NCBI GenBank assembly: GCA_018902795.1
Contig: JAHIQD010000018.1
Location: forward strand, 1-39,911
Source: Bacteroidota bacterium
GTDB lineage: Bacteria; Bacteroidota; Bacteroidia; Flavobacteriales; Weeksellaceae
Reading direction: 5' to 3'
DNA: 39,911 nt
Part shown: piece after piece, positions 17,253 to 25,519 of the stretch
Position numbering within the stretch: position 1 is the stretch's first letter
Layout: every line of letters begins with the position of its first letter
Notes under the pieces: generated by a model
Told to the model about the DNA's origin: nothing
The model's database searches: none
What the model saw: only the letters and a program-made list of their open reading frames with translations
Translations under genes and position numbers: made by a program

Positions 17253-18272
17253 ATGAGCACAGAAACATTAGATAAAGCAAAATCAAATCTTCCGGTAAGA
17301 GGATTTTTAAAAATAGATGATCTCGTTATTCCTCAGGGTGAAGAATTGGTAAAAGCCATTCTGGAACTGAAGAAAGAAAAAAATGCCGTGATTCTGGCCC
17401 ATTATTATCAGCCTGCAGAAATTCAGGATATCGCTGATTTTCTTGGAGATTCCCTTCAGTTGGCGAGACAGGCAAAAGATACCGATGCGGATATGATCGC
17501 CTTTTGCGGCGTACATTTCATGGCTGAAGCAGCGAAAATTCTTAATCCGACTAAAAAAGTAGTTTTGCCTGATACGCAGGCCGGCTGTTCGCTTGCAGAC
17601 GGCTGCAGCGGTGAAGGTTTGCGCGCGATGCGTGAAAAACATCCTCATGCTTTAATTGCCACGTACATCAACTGTAACGCGGAAACGAAGGCTGAATCTG
17701 ATATTATCGTAACCAGTTCCAACGCGGAAACTATTATCGAAGCCTTGCCGAAAGACCGCCCGGTTATTTTCGCCCCGGATAAAAACTTAGGCAGATATCT
17801 TTCTAAAAAAACCGGCCGCGACATGATTCTCTGGGACGGAAGCTGTATCGTTCACGAAGCTTTTTCCATGGAAAGAATTGCGAAACAACTCGCAGAAAAT
17901 CCGGATGCAAAATTGATTGCGCATCCTGAAAGCGAATCGGCCGTTCTTGATCTGGCACATTTCATCGGCTCTACCTCTGCGTTGTTGAATTATGTGGAAA
18001 AAGACGAATGCCAGAAATTTATCGTGGCGACCGAAGAAGGAATTCTGCACGAAATGAGAAAACGTGCACCGCACAAAGAACTTATTCCGGCACTGGTTTT
18101 TGATGAAAGCTGCAACTGTTCCGAGTGTTTTTACATGAAGAGAAACACGATGGAAAAACTATATCTCTGCATGAAATACGAACTTCCGGAAATTTTAATC
18201 GACGAAGAACTCCGCTTAAAAGCTTTGAAACCTATTGAAGCGATGCTGGAACTGAGTAAAACAATAAAATAA
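17253..18272 (+). CDS. nadA: Quinolinate synthase A
   Basis: 339 residues. It has the NadA motifs AVILAHYYQPAEIQDIADF, LGDSLQLAR, GVHFMAEAAKIL, and ADGCSGEG and the C-terminal CNCSECFYMKRN, which supply cysteines for the oxygen-sensitive 4Fe-4S cluster. NadA condenses iminoaspartate with dihydroxyacetone phosphate to quinolinate in de novo NAD synthesis. nadB and nadC are not in this window. The ATG at 17253 is preferred; the first 25 residues are a short polar extension. A strong palindrome lies just past the stop. Confidence 0.95.
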   Translation: MSTETLDKAKSNLPVRGFLKIDDLVIPQGEELVKAILELKKEKNAVILAHYYQPAEIQDIADFLGDSLQLARQAKDTDADMIAFCGVHFMAEAAKILNPTKKVVLPDTQAGCSLADGCSGEGLRAMREKHPHALIATYINCNAETKAESDIIVTSSNAETIIEALPKDRPVIFAPDKNLGRYLSKKTGRDMILWDGSCIVHEAFSMERIAKQLAENPDAKLIAHPESESAVLDLAHFIGSTSALLNYVEKDECQKFIVATEEGILHEMRKRAPHKELIPALVFDESCNCSECFYMKRNTMEKLYLCMKYELPEILIDEELRLKALKPIEAMLELSKTIK

Positions 18273-18277
18273 TCTCA

Positions 18278-18310
18278 AGCGCTGTTAGGGCTTAAAGCCC
18301 TAACAGCGCT
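18278..18310. repeat. Perfect 16 bp palindrome between nadA and folB
   Basis: Left arm 18278-18293 (AGCGCTGTTAGGGCTT), one spacer base, right arm 18295-18310. It lies 5 nt after the nadA stop and ends 9 nt before the folB ATG. It could act as a terminator, but no T run follows; instead an A-rich stretch leads into folB. It may therefore be an mRNA-stability or translation-control hairpin, or a copy of a dispersed palindromic repeat. Confidence 0.85.
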
Positions 18311-18319
18311 CCTCAAAAC

Positions 18320-18679
18320 ATGAATTCAAAAATCCTTCTTGAAAATCTAAAAATCTACGCTTACCACGGCGTTCTTCCCGAAGAAACCATCATCGGAACT
18401 TACTTTATTCTGAATATTGAAATTCATGCATATCTGTGGAAAGCCACCGAAACGGATCATCTGGAGGACACCATCAATTATGCGGAAATCAATGCAATTG
18501 TTCATGAGGAAATGAAAATCCCTTCAAAACTGATGGAACATGCTGCAGGAAGAATGATGACAAAAATTAAAAATACTTTTCCGCAGATCACTTTTATCTC
18601 CGTAAAAATGACCAAAACCAGCCCGCCGATGCAGGGGGAAATGGATGGGGTAAGTGTTTATTTTGAAAAGAAATTCTGA
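18320..18679 (+). CDS. folB: Dihydroneopterin aldolase
   Basis: 119 residues, the usual length. Typical motifs are ILLENLKIYAYHGVLPEE at the N-terminus (His and Glu of the pterin-binding site), DTINYAEI and a C-terminal VKMTKTSPPMQG. The enzyme converts 7,8-dihydroneopterin to 6-hydroxymethyl-dihydropterin and glycolaldehyde in folate synthesis, as a cytoplasmic oligomer. It starts directly behind the large palindrome, so expression may depend on read-through from nadA. Confidence 0.94.
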   Translation: MNSKILLENLKIYAYHGVLPEETIIGTYFILNIEIHAYLWKATETDHLEDTINYAEINAIVHEEMKIPSKLMEHAAGRMMTKIKNTFPQITFISVKMTKTSPPMQGEMDGVSVYFEKKF

Positions 18680-18892
18680 GACCGATAAACGGATTCAACA
18701 AAACATAACTTGGAGAGGGCGAAAGCCTGCTCTTTTGCAATCATCTTCGCGTTGATTTGCAAATTTCAACTCCCCGCTTGCGCCGGGCTGAAAATCTGAG
18801 GAGATCTTTATCCCCAAATATTTTTCGTTAAATTTGCGTCAGAAGATTCTATTTAATAAAAATCAAAAACGCTGAAAAGTTACAACCCTCCG
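18680..18892. other. Structured gap between folB and lnt
   Basis: 213 bp with several potential stem-loops. One is an imperfect GC pair around a GAAA loop at 18713-18733. Another is formed by TTTGCAATCA (18734-18743) and its near complement (18753-18763). A third is a GC-rich patch at 18770-18803 where CTCC and GGAG can close. It is not a tRNA that I can fold. A -7 box (18829-18836) follows. Confidence 0.45.
18829..18836 (+). promoter_or_regulatory. -7 box for lnt
   Basis: TAAATTTG, an exact TAnnTTTG match, 56 nt before the lnt ATG. The -33 element is not clear. Confidence 0.5.
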
Positions 18893-20542
18893 ATGAAGTA
18901 TATTATTCTTTCATTAATTTCTGCGATGCTGTTAAGCATTTCCTGGCCTACTTACGGAATTCCCTTTTTTATATTTTTTGCACTTGTTCCGTTGCTGATG
19001 ATGGAACACGAAATCTCGAAGTTTTCCGGTATAAAAAACAAAGGAAGTCTGATATTTGGACTTTCTTTTATATGTTTTGCCATCTGGAATGTTGTCACTA
19101 CCGGTTGGCTGTACGGATCCAAAAACCCTGACGGATCGCATTCACTCCTGGCAGTCGTTATTCCTGTCATCATTAATTCACTCCTTTATTCATTCGTTTT
19201 TCAGCTGTATCACTGGTACAAAAATGCGCAGGGAACCTATTTCGGACTGGTATTTTTTGTAGCCATCTGGATGGGTTTCGAAAAATTCCACATGAGCTGG
19301 GAATTTACCTGGCCCTGGCTAAATCTCGGAAATGCTTTTGCTGATTACCCAAAACTCATCCAGTGGTACGACACTTTGGGCGCGACAGGCGGAAGTTTCT
19401 GGATTTTACTCATTAATGTCTACGCTTTTTACAGTTTAAGAATTTGGGAAGCCGGCAGAAAAAGGAAATCTTTAATCATTAACTCGGCGGTTCTCGTGGG
19501 AGCCATTGCAATTCCAATGTTGATTTCTACCATAAAATATCAGAATTTCGATGAACAACCCATTGGTTCGGTGAATGTTTTAATGCTTCAGCCGGATCTT
19601 GATCCTTATAACGAAAAATACTCCAAAGACAGTTTAACGATTTTAAATGAACTGCTGACTTTAGCGGAACAGAATTCTCCAAAAATCAGCCAGCCCAACC
19701 AGATCGATTATTTTATCGGCCCTGAAACGTCTCTTCCGGGTTACGGTTCCATTTCGGAAAGCGGTTTTGAGCAAAGTCTGCTGCTGAATACAGTAAAAGA
19801 TTTTCTAAGCAAACATCCGAAATCGATCTTTACCACCGGTATTTCGTCGCATCAGTTTTATCCTGACGCCAGTAAAAAAACGGAATCCTCTTATCAGACT
19901 TCGGGGGGAATCTATGTGGACAGTTACAATTCTGCGGTCCAGATTATCCCGAACCAAAAAGTACAGGTTTACCACAAAGGAAAACTGGTTCCCGGTGTTG
20001 AGATCTTCCCCTACATTAATGTATTGAAACCACTTTTGGGCGATGCAATGCTGAATCTTGGCGGAACCATTGCTTCTCTCGGAACCGATAAGGAAAGAAA
20101 GGTTTTCAGCAATCCTTACAACAAGGGGAAAATAGCTCCTATTATTTGCTACGAGAGTATTTACGGTGAGTTCGTTACTGAATATGTTAAAAACGGAGCC
20201 AACTTTCTTGGTATCATGACCAATGACTCCTGGTGGGGCGTTACGCAGGGACATAAACAGCTGATGGCATACGCAAAACTCCGTGCGATTGAAACCCGCC
20301 GCGAAATTGCAAGATCAGCGAACAGCGGAATCTCTGCTCATATCGATGCGAAAGGGGATGTAGTTGCTGATACGCTTTATGGCGACCAAACGGCACTTTT
20401 TGCAAAAGTGAATCTCTATGATAAAATGACTTTTTACACAAGAGCCGGTGATTTATTGTCAAGACTTTCAATTTTCGTTCTCGGCTTTCTGGTATTTTAT
20501 ACTCTGATCAAAAAATATCAGAACAGGAAGAAAAAAAGTTGA
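18893..20542 (+). CDS. lnt: Apolipoprotein N-acyltransferase
   Basis: 549 residues. Several transmembrane helices occupy the first 215 residues, followed by a periplasmic nitrilase-like domain and a final helix. The catalytic triad is visible: Glu278 in GPETSLPGYG, Lys362 in YHKGKLVPG, and Cys419 in PIICYES; TNDSWWG and RAIETRREIARSANSGIS are also conserved. Lnt adds the third acyl chain to the N-terminal Cys of lipoproteins in the inner membrane. Several lipobox proteins occur in this window (22845 and 36828). It is convergent with the helicase gene, 26 bp apart. Confidence 0.95.
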   Translation: MKYIILSLISAMLLSISWPTYGIPFFIFFALVPLLMMEHEISKFSGIKNKGSLIFGLSFICFAIWNVVTTGWLYGSKNPDGSHSLLAVVIPVIINSLLYSFVFQLYHWYKNAQGTYFGLVFFVAIWMGFEKFHMSWEFTWPWLNLGNAFADYPKLIQWYDTLGATGGSFWILLINVYAFYSLRIWEAGRKRKSLIINSAVLVGAIAIPMLISTIKYQNFDEQPIGSVNVLMLQPDLDPYNEKYSKDSLTILNELLTLAEQNSPKISQPNQIDYFIGPETSLPGYGSISESGFEQSLLLNTVKDFLSKHPKSIFTTGISSHQFYPDASKKTESSYQTSGGIYVDSYNSAVQIIPNQKVQVYHKGKLVPGVEIFPYINVLKPLLGDAMLNLGGTIASLGTDKERKVFSNPYNKGKIAPIICYESIYGEFVTEYVKNGANFLGIMTNDSWWGVTQGHKQLMAYAKLRAIETRREIARSANSGISAHIDAKGDVVADTLYGDQTALFAKVNLYDKMTFYTRAGDLLSRLSIFVLGFLVFYTLIKKYQNRKKKS

Positions 20543-20568
20543 TTCGCATTCCAAAATCTGAGTGAGTT

Positions 20569-22701
20569 TTATTTACTCTTTTCCGCCTTTTTGTGATTAA
20601 AATGATTCAGCAGCAAACGGATTTCATTGAATTCAAAATCATTGGGAAGTGTTTTTTTCCAGTCAGTTAAGGTTTCATGACTGCTGTTTTTCTTAAACTC
20701 TTTTTCGAAAGTTTTTATTTTTTCTTTATCGAAAACTCTGGTTAGATCCAGCAGGCCTTGTTCAGCGAATTTAGCGAGATGTCCGAAAACAGTTTCTGTT
20801 ACCAGACCACGGTCTCTGGCGATTTCCGGAATGGTCTTCCCTTCTTCAAACAGCTGAAAAGTAAGAATATGGGATGGAATTTTCGCGATTTTCGTGGTTA
20901 CTTTCACATCATTTTCAGGATTGAAAAGTTTCGTTTCCAGCAAATGAACGTCTTTCAGATCATTCAGATAATCTTCCAGATCATCAAGGAAAACCCGGAA
21001 ATCTTCATTATACTGTTTCAGTCCTTTTACCCCTTTGCTTTCTGCATAAAAATCTTTTAACGGACTGAAAATTTTTGCATTTACATTAGAAAAAAAGAAA
21101 TTGACCGCACCTTTTGCCTTGGTTTCAATCTCACTCCATTCCTCACTTCCGCTGATAAATTTATGGGTCTTCTGCTGAATGATTTTATCAAACTTCTCGA
21201 ATACCGCAGCGAATTTTTCCGTTTCCGGTCTGATGCTTTGGTAGAGGAATTTAATTTTATCCTTATCCAGAACTTTACTGTGTTTTGCTGCATTGTGCCA
21301 CATTTCCAGAGAAGGCAGAATCCATTTACAGTCGAGCCTGTTGATGATTTTCTTAATGCTGTAATCGTATTTTTCGGTATTCAGAATTTCCTCGATCCGG
21401 TTATTTGCGTGAGTTTCGTCCTGAAATTTTGCAACTCTACGGTCAGAAAAAATTACTTCGGGAGTGATTTTAGATTTTAAGACAATTCCTTCTAAAGTTC
21501 TGCAGCGGGAAAGTGCGACGTACACCTGTCCGGAAGCGAAGGATTTTCCGGCGTCAATGATGAGACGGTCAAACGTTAAACCCTGAGATTTGTGAATGGT
21601 GACCGCCCAGGCTAAACGGATAGGATACTGTTTGAAACTTCCCAGCACTTCTTCCTGAATACTTTTATCTTCACCCAAAGAATATTTTTTCTGTTCCCAG
21701 GTTTCTTTTTTCAGTTTATAGATCTCATCTTCACCATCGATGATCACGCTTACTTCCTTATCGTCCACATCAACTACTTCCGCGAGTTTTCCATTAAAAT
21801 AACGGCGTTCTCCGCTTGCATCATTTCGGATGAACATAATCTGTGCGCCGGTTTTCAGTTCCAGGCTTTCGTCATTCGGATACTGGTTTTCATTAAAGTT
21901 GCCGATAATTTCCGCATTGTAAAACTTAGGTTTTCCGGGAAGTTCAGCGAGTTTTTTCTGATTGATTTCATCCGCCATTCGGTTGTGCGAAGTCAGATAA
22001 ACATAAGGTTCATCGGTAGGCTCAAAATCCGGAATATATCTTTCGTTGAGGGTATCAAAATCGATGTCGCCAATTTCACCGTCACGTATTTCATTCAGAA
22101 TTTCCAGAAACTTTTCATCTTTCTGACGGTACACGGTTGTTAATTCCAATGTAATTAACGGTAATTCTTTCACCGCGTAGCTGTCGAAGAAAAAAGGAGA
22201 ATTATAATACTGTTTCAGGACATATTCGTCTCTGACAACCGGCGGAAGCTGGTACAAATCTCCAATAAAAAGCATCTGCACCCCACCAAATTTCTGTTGG
22301 TTTCTGCGTACATGCCGAAGAGAAAAATCCATCATATCCAAAACATCAGCGCGAAGCATGGAAACCTCATCAATAATAATAATTTCAATTTCGCGCAGCA
22401 GTTTCAGCTTGTCTTTCCGGTACTTGAAATGATGCATCAGATCGGCGATATTGTTGGCTACATTACTGTCCACCCTTTCTGTCGTGGGAAGAAAAGTCCT
22501 CAACGGAAGTCCAAACATCGAGTGAATCGTTACGCCGCCCGCATTGATTGCAGCGATTCCAGTGGGGGCAACCACAATATGTTTTTTGCGGGTTTTGTTC
22601 ACAAAATCATTCAGAAAAGTGGTTTTTCCGGTCCCGGCTTTTCCGGTGAGAAAAATACTTCTGTTGGTATGTTCGGCTAAATTGAAGAGGGATTCATTCA
22701 T
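20569..22701 (-). CDS. Pif1/RecD-like superfamily 1 helicase with C-terminal HTH domain
   Basis: 710 residues. Walker A GKAGTGKT is at 20-27, then VVAPTGIAAINAGGVTIHSMF (split here: VVAPTGIAAINAGG and TIHSMFG), a Walker B of the form IIIDEVSMLRAD, FIGDLYQLPPV, and the late motifs TIHKSQGLTFDR and VYVALSRCR. These are Pif1-type 5'-3' DNA helicase motifs. Residues about 610-690 look like an HTH_40-type winged helix (EEGKTIPEIARDRGL), as found in RecQ and in flavobacterial Pif1-like proteins. The role is probably genome maintenance or resolution of DNA structures. The -7 box lies only 4 nt before the ATG, suggesting a leaderless mRNA. Confidence 0.9.
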   Translation of the reverse strand: MNESLFNLAEHTNRSIFLTGKAGTGKTTFLNDFVNKTRKKHIVVAPTGIAAINAGGVTIHSMFGLPLRTFLPTTERVDSNVANNIADLMHHFKYRKDKLKLLREIEIIIIDEVSMLRADVLDMMDFSLRHVRRNQQKFGGVQMLFIGDLYQLPPVVRDEYVLKQYYNSPFFFDSYAVKELPLITLELTTVYRQKDEKFLEILNEIRDGEIGDIDFDTLNERYIPDFEPTDEPYVYLTSHNRMADEINQKKLAELPGKPKFYNAEIIGNFNENQYPNDESLELKTGAQIMFIRNDASGERRYFNGKLAEVVDVDDKEVSVIIDGEDEIYKLKKETWEQKKYSLGEDKSIQEEVLGSFKQYPIRLAWAVTIHKSQGLTFDRLIIDAGKSFASGQVYVALSRCRTLEGIVLKSKITPEVIFSDRRVAKFQDETHANNRIEEILNTEKYDYSIKKIINRLDCKWILPSLEMWHNAAKHSKVLDKDKIKFLYQSIRPETEKFAAVFEKFDKIIQQKTHKFISGSEEWSEIETKAKGAVNFFFSNVNAKIFSPLKDFYAESKGVKGLKQYNEDFRVFLDDLEDYLNDLKDVHLLETKLFNPENDVKVTTKIAKIPSHILTFQLFEEGKTIPEIARDRGLVTETVFGHLAKFAEQGLLDLTRVFDKEKIKTFEKEFKKNSSHETLTDWKKTLPNDFEFNEIRLLLNHFNHKKAEKSK

Positions 22702-22705
22702 CAGT

Positions 22706-22735
22706 CAAATTTAAAGAAAATCATTAATTTTCAAA
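22706..22735 (-). promoter_or_regulatory. Promoter of the helicase gene (-33 and -7 boxes)
   Basis: On the minus strand a TTTG (22732-22735) is followed after 18 nt by TAAATTTG (22706-22713), an exact -7 match. The start codon begins at 22701, leaving 4 nt. Transcription would start at or next to the A of ATG. Confidence 0.6.
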
Positions 22736-22813
22736 CAACATCTCCTTAAGATAAAATTGTTACGGCAGGACCAAAAAAAGCAGTAATATGAAAAATACTA
22801 GGAAAAAAGGCCA

Positions 22814-22821
22814 TATTTTTG
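22814..22821 (+). promoter_or_regulatory. -7 box for the small lipoprotein gene
   Basis: TATTTTTG, an exact TAnnTTTG match, 23 nt before the ATG at 22845. It lies inside the longer reading frame that could start at 22788, which argues for the 22845 start. Confidence 0.6.
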
Positions 22822-22844
22822 CATCCAAAACTGTAAAAATAAAA

Positions 22845-23303
22845 ATGAAAAACCTTTTAGTCCTTAGTCTTGCTCTATTGTCCCTTGCGTCGTGCAAATC
22901 TAAAAAATCTGCTGAAAGCGCCGAAAACCTTCCCAAAGATATTGCCCTGAAACCGGAAAATAATCTTTCCCAGCAAAATGACAGAGACGAACTGAGTAAA
23001 AAAATTAAGGAAATAAATCTTCTTATTGCCGCGGAACCATGCATCGATCCAACAGAATGGAAATTTACAGCGATTGGTGCGAAACCTTGCGGCGGACCGA
23101 GTTCTTATATCGCTTATCCTAACAAACTTGAAGGAGAAATTTTACCGAAAATTCAGAATTTCACAGCCATGCAGGCTGCATTCAACAAAAAATATAATCT
23201 GATGTCCGACTGTGCAATGGTAATGCCTCCTTCCGGAATTAAATGTGAAAACGGAAAAGCGGTTTTGGTCACTGAAAATACTGGTGCGACAGAAGTCCAG
23301 TAA
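22845..23303 (+). CDS. Small lipoprotein of unknown function
   Basis: The frame is open from 22788, but I choose the ATG at 22845 (152 residues). It gives a classical lipoprotein signal MKNLLVLSLALLSLASCK with lipobox LASC (lipidated Cys17), and a -7 box lies between the two candidate starts. The mature part begins with a charged linker (SKKSAESAENLPKD). The conserved-looking domain has five Cys, with WKFTAIGAKPCGGPSSYIAY, FNKKYNLMSDCAMVMPP and KCENGKAVLV. I have seen similar domains in flavobacterial hypothetical lipoproteins but know no function. It should be anchored in a membrane facing the periplasm or outside. Its stop codon directly abuts the stop of the convergent YihY gene. Confidence 0.85.
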   Translation: MKNLLVLSLALLSLASCKSKKSAESAENLPKDIALKPENNLSQQNDRDELSKKIKEINLLIAAEPCIDPTEWKFTAIGAKPCGGPSSYIAYPNKLEGEILPKIQNFTAMQAAFNKKYNLMSDCAMVMPPSGIKCENGKAVLVTENTGATEVQ

Positions 23304-24239
23304 TTATCCGACACTTTGGTTGCTGTTTTCTTTGTGAAGCGCATCTTTCAGCAGTTTTGCAGCGCTCCATTTGGCGTGTTGTGACGGCTTGATAAAATGC
23401 CCCATTTTGTAGGCGTAAACTTTTGTAAACTCTGCACCAAAAAACACAAGCTGACAGGAATAATTAACCCACATCATCAAAAGTATAACTGTACCTGCAG
23501 CACCGAAAATGGAAGTCGGTTTGGAAAGTTCGAAATAAATCCCAAGTAAAAATTTGCCGATATTAAAGAGCAGTGCGGTAACGAAAGCGCCCATCCATAC
23601 GGATCTCCATGAAATTTGAACGTCAGGCAAAATTTTGAACATCATTGCAAATAAAACGACAACAACTATAAAACTTACCACAAAATTGATGATTTGCGCT
23701 AAAATAAAAGTCTCAAGTCCGAAATGACGCGTAATCCATTCATTGGCTAAACCAAGCATGGAGGAAAGCAGTAAACTGGTGAGGAGTAAAAAAGAAATAA
23801 TGAGAATCATCCCGAGGGAATTGGCCCGGTCTAAAATATATTTCTGGAATGCTTTCTTCGGCGCAGCTTCTACATCCCAAAGCGTATTTAAGCTGCGCTG
23901 CATCTGAAAAAATAAAGTTGTTGCCCCAAATATCAAAGTTAAAATCCCGAAAATTTTCATCCATATATTCTGGTTGTCCCACACGGCACTTAAAATCATG
24001 GTTTGTAAACTGTCGGCAATTTCCTTTCCTGCTATTGCGCTTGCGTGATAAGTAATCCTACCTTTCACGGCTTCATCACCAAAGAAAAATCCGGCGATCC
24101 AGATCACGATAATTAAAAGCCCCGGCAAAGAAAATATGGCGTAATAAGCAATGCTTGCTGAATCTTTTGAAGCTGAAGAATTATTCCAGTCGTGAAAAGT
24201 ATCTTTCAGAAGCTGCCATGTAAATTTAAGGTAGTTCAT
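23304..24239 (-). CDS. YihY/BrkB family membrane protein
   Basis: 311 residues with about six transmembrane helices. Family motifs include SASIAYYAIFSLPGLLIIV near residues 26-44, TTLFFQMQRSLNTLWDVE, and LLMMWVNYSCQLVFFGAEFT near residue 260-280. YihY/BrkB proteins are inner-membrane proteins once misassigned as RNase BN; a transport-related role is suspected but unproven. The start overlaps the end of the upstream GNAT gene by 14 bp, so the two are probably translationally coupled. Confidence 0.9.
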   Translation of the reverse strand: MNYLKFTWQLLKDTFHDWNNSSASKDSASIAYYAIFSLPGLLIIVIWIAGFFFGDEAVKGRITYHASAIAGKEIADSLQTMILSAVWDNQNIWMKIFGILTLIFGATTLFFQMQRSLNTLWDVEAAPKKAFQKYILDRANSLGMILIISFLLLTSLLLSSMLGLANEWITRHFGLETFILAQIINFVVSFIVVVVLFAMMFKILPDVQISWRSVWMGAFVTALLFNIGKFLLGIYFELSKPTSIFGAAGTVILLMMWVNYSCQLVFFGAEFTKVYAYKMGHFIKPSQHAKWSAAKLLKDALHKENSNQSVG

Positions 24240-24801
24240 GCTGTAATTTCAAAATATCGGGTTGGAAATCTTCCTTTAAAACGGAATATCTGTTCACATC
24301 CAGGAACTTTCCCTGATGAAAATATTCCTGTTTCAGTAGACCTTCAAATTTCATTCCTACTTTTTGCATGACTTTTCCTGAAGCCTGATTATAAACGAAA
24401 TGGGTCGCGTAAATTTTATTGAGCTGAATATGATCAAATCCGAATTGAAGCACAGCCTTTAAAGCTTCGGTGAGATAGCCTTTCCCCCAATAATCTTTCC
24501 CTAGCCAGTAACCGAGTTCCGCCTTTTGATGTTCTTTACTGAGATGTAAACCAATGGTCCCTATTAATTTGCCGATTTCTTTTTCACGGATGGCAAAGCG
24601 GAAAGAGTCTCCGGTTTCGATGCCGGCGTTACAAAGCTGCAGCCAGTTTACAGCGTTTTCTTTGGGGTAAGGAAACGGAATATTGAAAAGATTCTTCGAA
24701 AAATCTCCGGTTGAATTTATTTGCAGTACAAAATCATCCAAATCGGCTTCTGTAGGCCGGCTGAGGAGAAGTCTTTCTGTTCGGATAATTAAATGCTGCA
24801 T
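24226..24801 (-). CDS. GNAT family N-acetyltransferase (RimJ/RimL type)
   Basis: 191 residues. The start TERLLLSRPTEADLDDFV and the acetyl-CoA motif ELGYWLGKDYWGKGYLTEAL (about 94-113), followed by ATHFVYNQASGKVMQKVGM, are typical of RimJ/RimL-like acetyltransferases. These modify protein N-termini or small amines; the substrate here is unknown. Cytoplasmic, with no signal peptide. It is the first gene of a pair with yihY. Confidence 0.88.
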   Translation of the reverse strand: MQHLIIRTERLLLSRPTEADLDDFVLQINSTGDFSKNLFNIPFPYPKENAVNWLQLCNAGIETGDSFRFAIREKEIGKLIGTIGLHLSKEHQKAELGYWLGKDYWGKGYLTEALKAVLQFGFDHIQLNKIYATHFVYNQASGKVMQKVGMKFEGLLKQEYFHQGKFLDVNRYSVLKEDFQPDILKLQHELP

Positions 24802-24873
24802 CGGATTTATAAAGGAATTGAGAGATTGCTTTCTGCTAAAAAATATCTTTTGGATAGGAAAAAGTGACCACTC

Positions 24874-25395
24874 CTACTCACCTTCTTTATACCAGCCGGA
24901 ATATTTCACATAGTTATTAGCGATTCTTTCCACCTCACCTTCCAGCAATTCGGAGGAAATATCTTTAATTTTCCTCGCAGGAATGCCGCCCCAAACCTCT
25001 CCGGACTTAATATGCGTTCCCTGCGTCACGACGGAACCGGCACCGACAATTGAATTGCTTTCCACCACACAGTCATCCATGACGATAGAGCCCATCCCGA
25101 TCAGCACATTATCTTTAATCGTACATCCGTGAACAATTGCGTTGTGACCAATCGAAACATTGTTGCCAATGATAAGCGGAAATTTTTCGTAAGTGCAGTG
25201 AAGCATCGCATTGTCCTGTACATTCACTTTGTTTCCCATTGTGATGTAATGTACATCACCGCGGATAACTGCATTATACCAGATGCTGCAGTTGGTTCCC
25301 ATCGTTACATCACCGATAATGGTTGCCGTTTCAGCCAAATAAGTGTTTGCGCCGATTTGTGGGGTTTTTCCGAGAAGTTGTTTGATTAAAGCCAT
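24874..25395 (-). CDS. Gamma carbonic anhydrase family protein (left-handed beta-helix)
   Basis: 173 residues of hexapeptide repeats forming a left-handed beta-helix, as in YrdA and the Cam-like family. Motifs are CSIWYNAVIRGDVH (36-49), QDNAMLHC (60-67) and SIGHNAIVHGC (81-91). His66, His84 and His89 are the likely metal ligands, and Arg45 and Asp47 match conserved family residues. Many family members bind zinc or iron, but few are active carbonic anhydrases, so activity is not assured. Cytoplasmic, probably trimeric. It is divergent from nfu. Confidence 0.9.
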   Translation of the reverse strand: MALIKQLLGKTPQIGANTYLAETATIIGDVTMGTNCSIWYNAVIRGDVHYITMGNKVNVQDNAMLHCTYEKFPLIIGNNVSIGHNAIVHGCTIKDNVLIGMGSIVMDDCVVESNSIVGAGSVVTQGTHIKSGEVWGGIPARKIKDISSELLEGEVERIANNYVKYSGWYKEGE

Positions 25396-25488
25396 GATCT
25401 GTAATTAGATGAAATGTTGATTGATAAATGATTTTTTGCGAATTGAAAATATCTAAATTCCAAATTCTGAAAGCCGGTTTATAATCCG

Positions 25489-25496
25489 TATTTTTG
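25489..25496 (+). promoter_or_regulatory. -7 box for nfu
   Basis: TATTTTTG, an exact TAnnTTTG match, 23 nt before the nfu ATG. Confidence 0.55.
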
Positions 25497-25519
25497 CCAT
25501 TCAAATTTAATGAAATAAA

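Noticed and set aside
22788..22844. Longer start for the small lipoprotein
   Set aside because: It would displace the lipoprotein signal from the N-terminus, and a -7 box lies inside this stretch.
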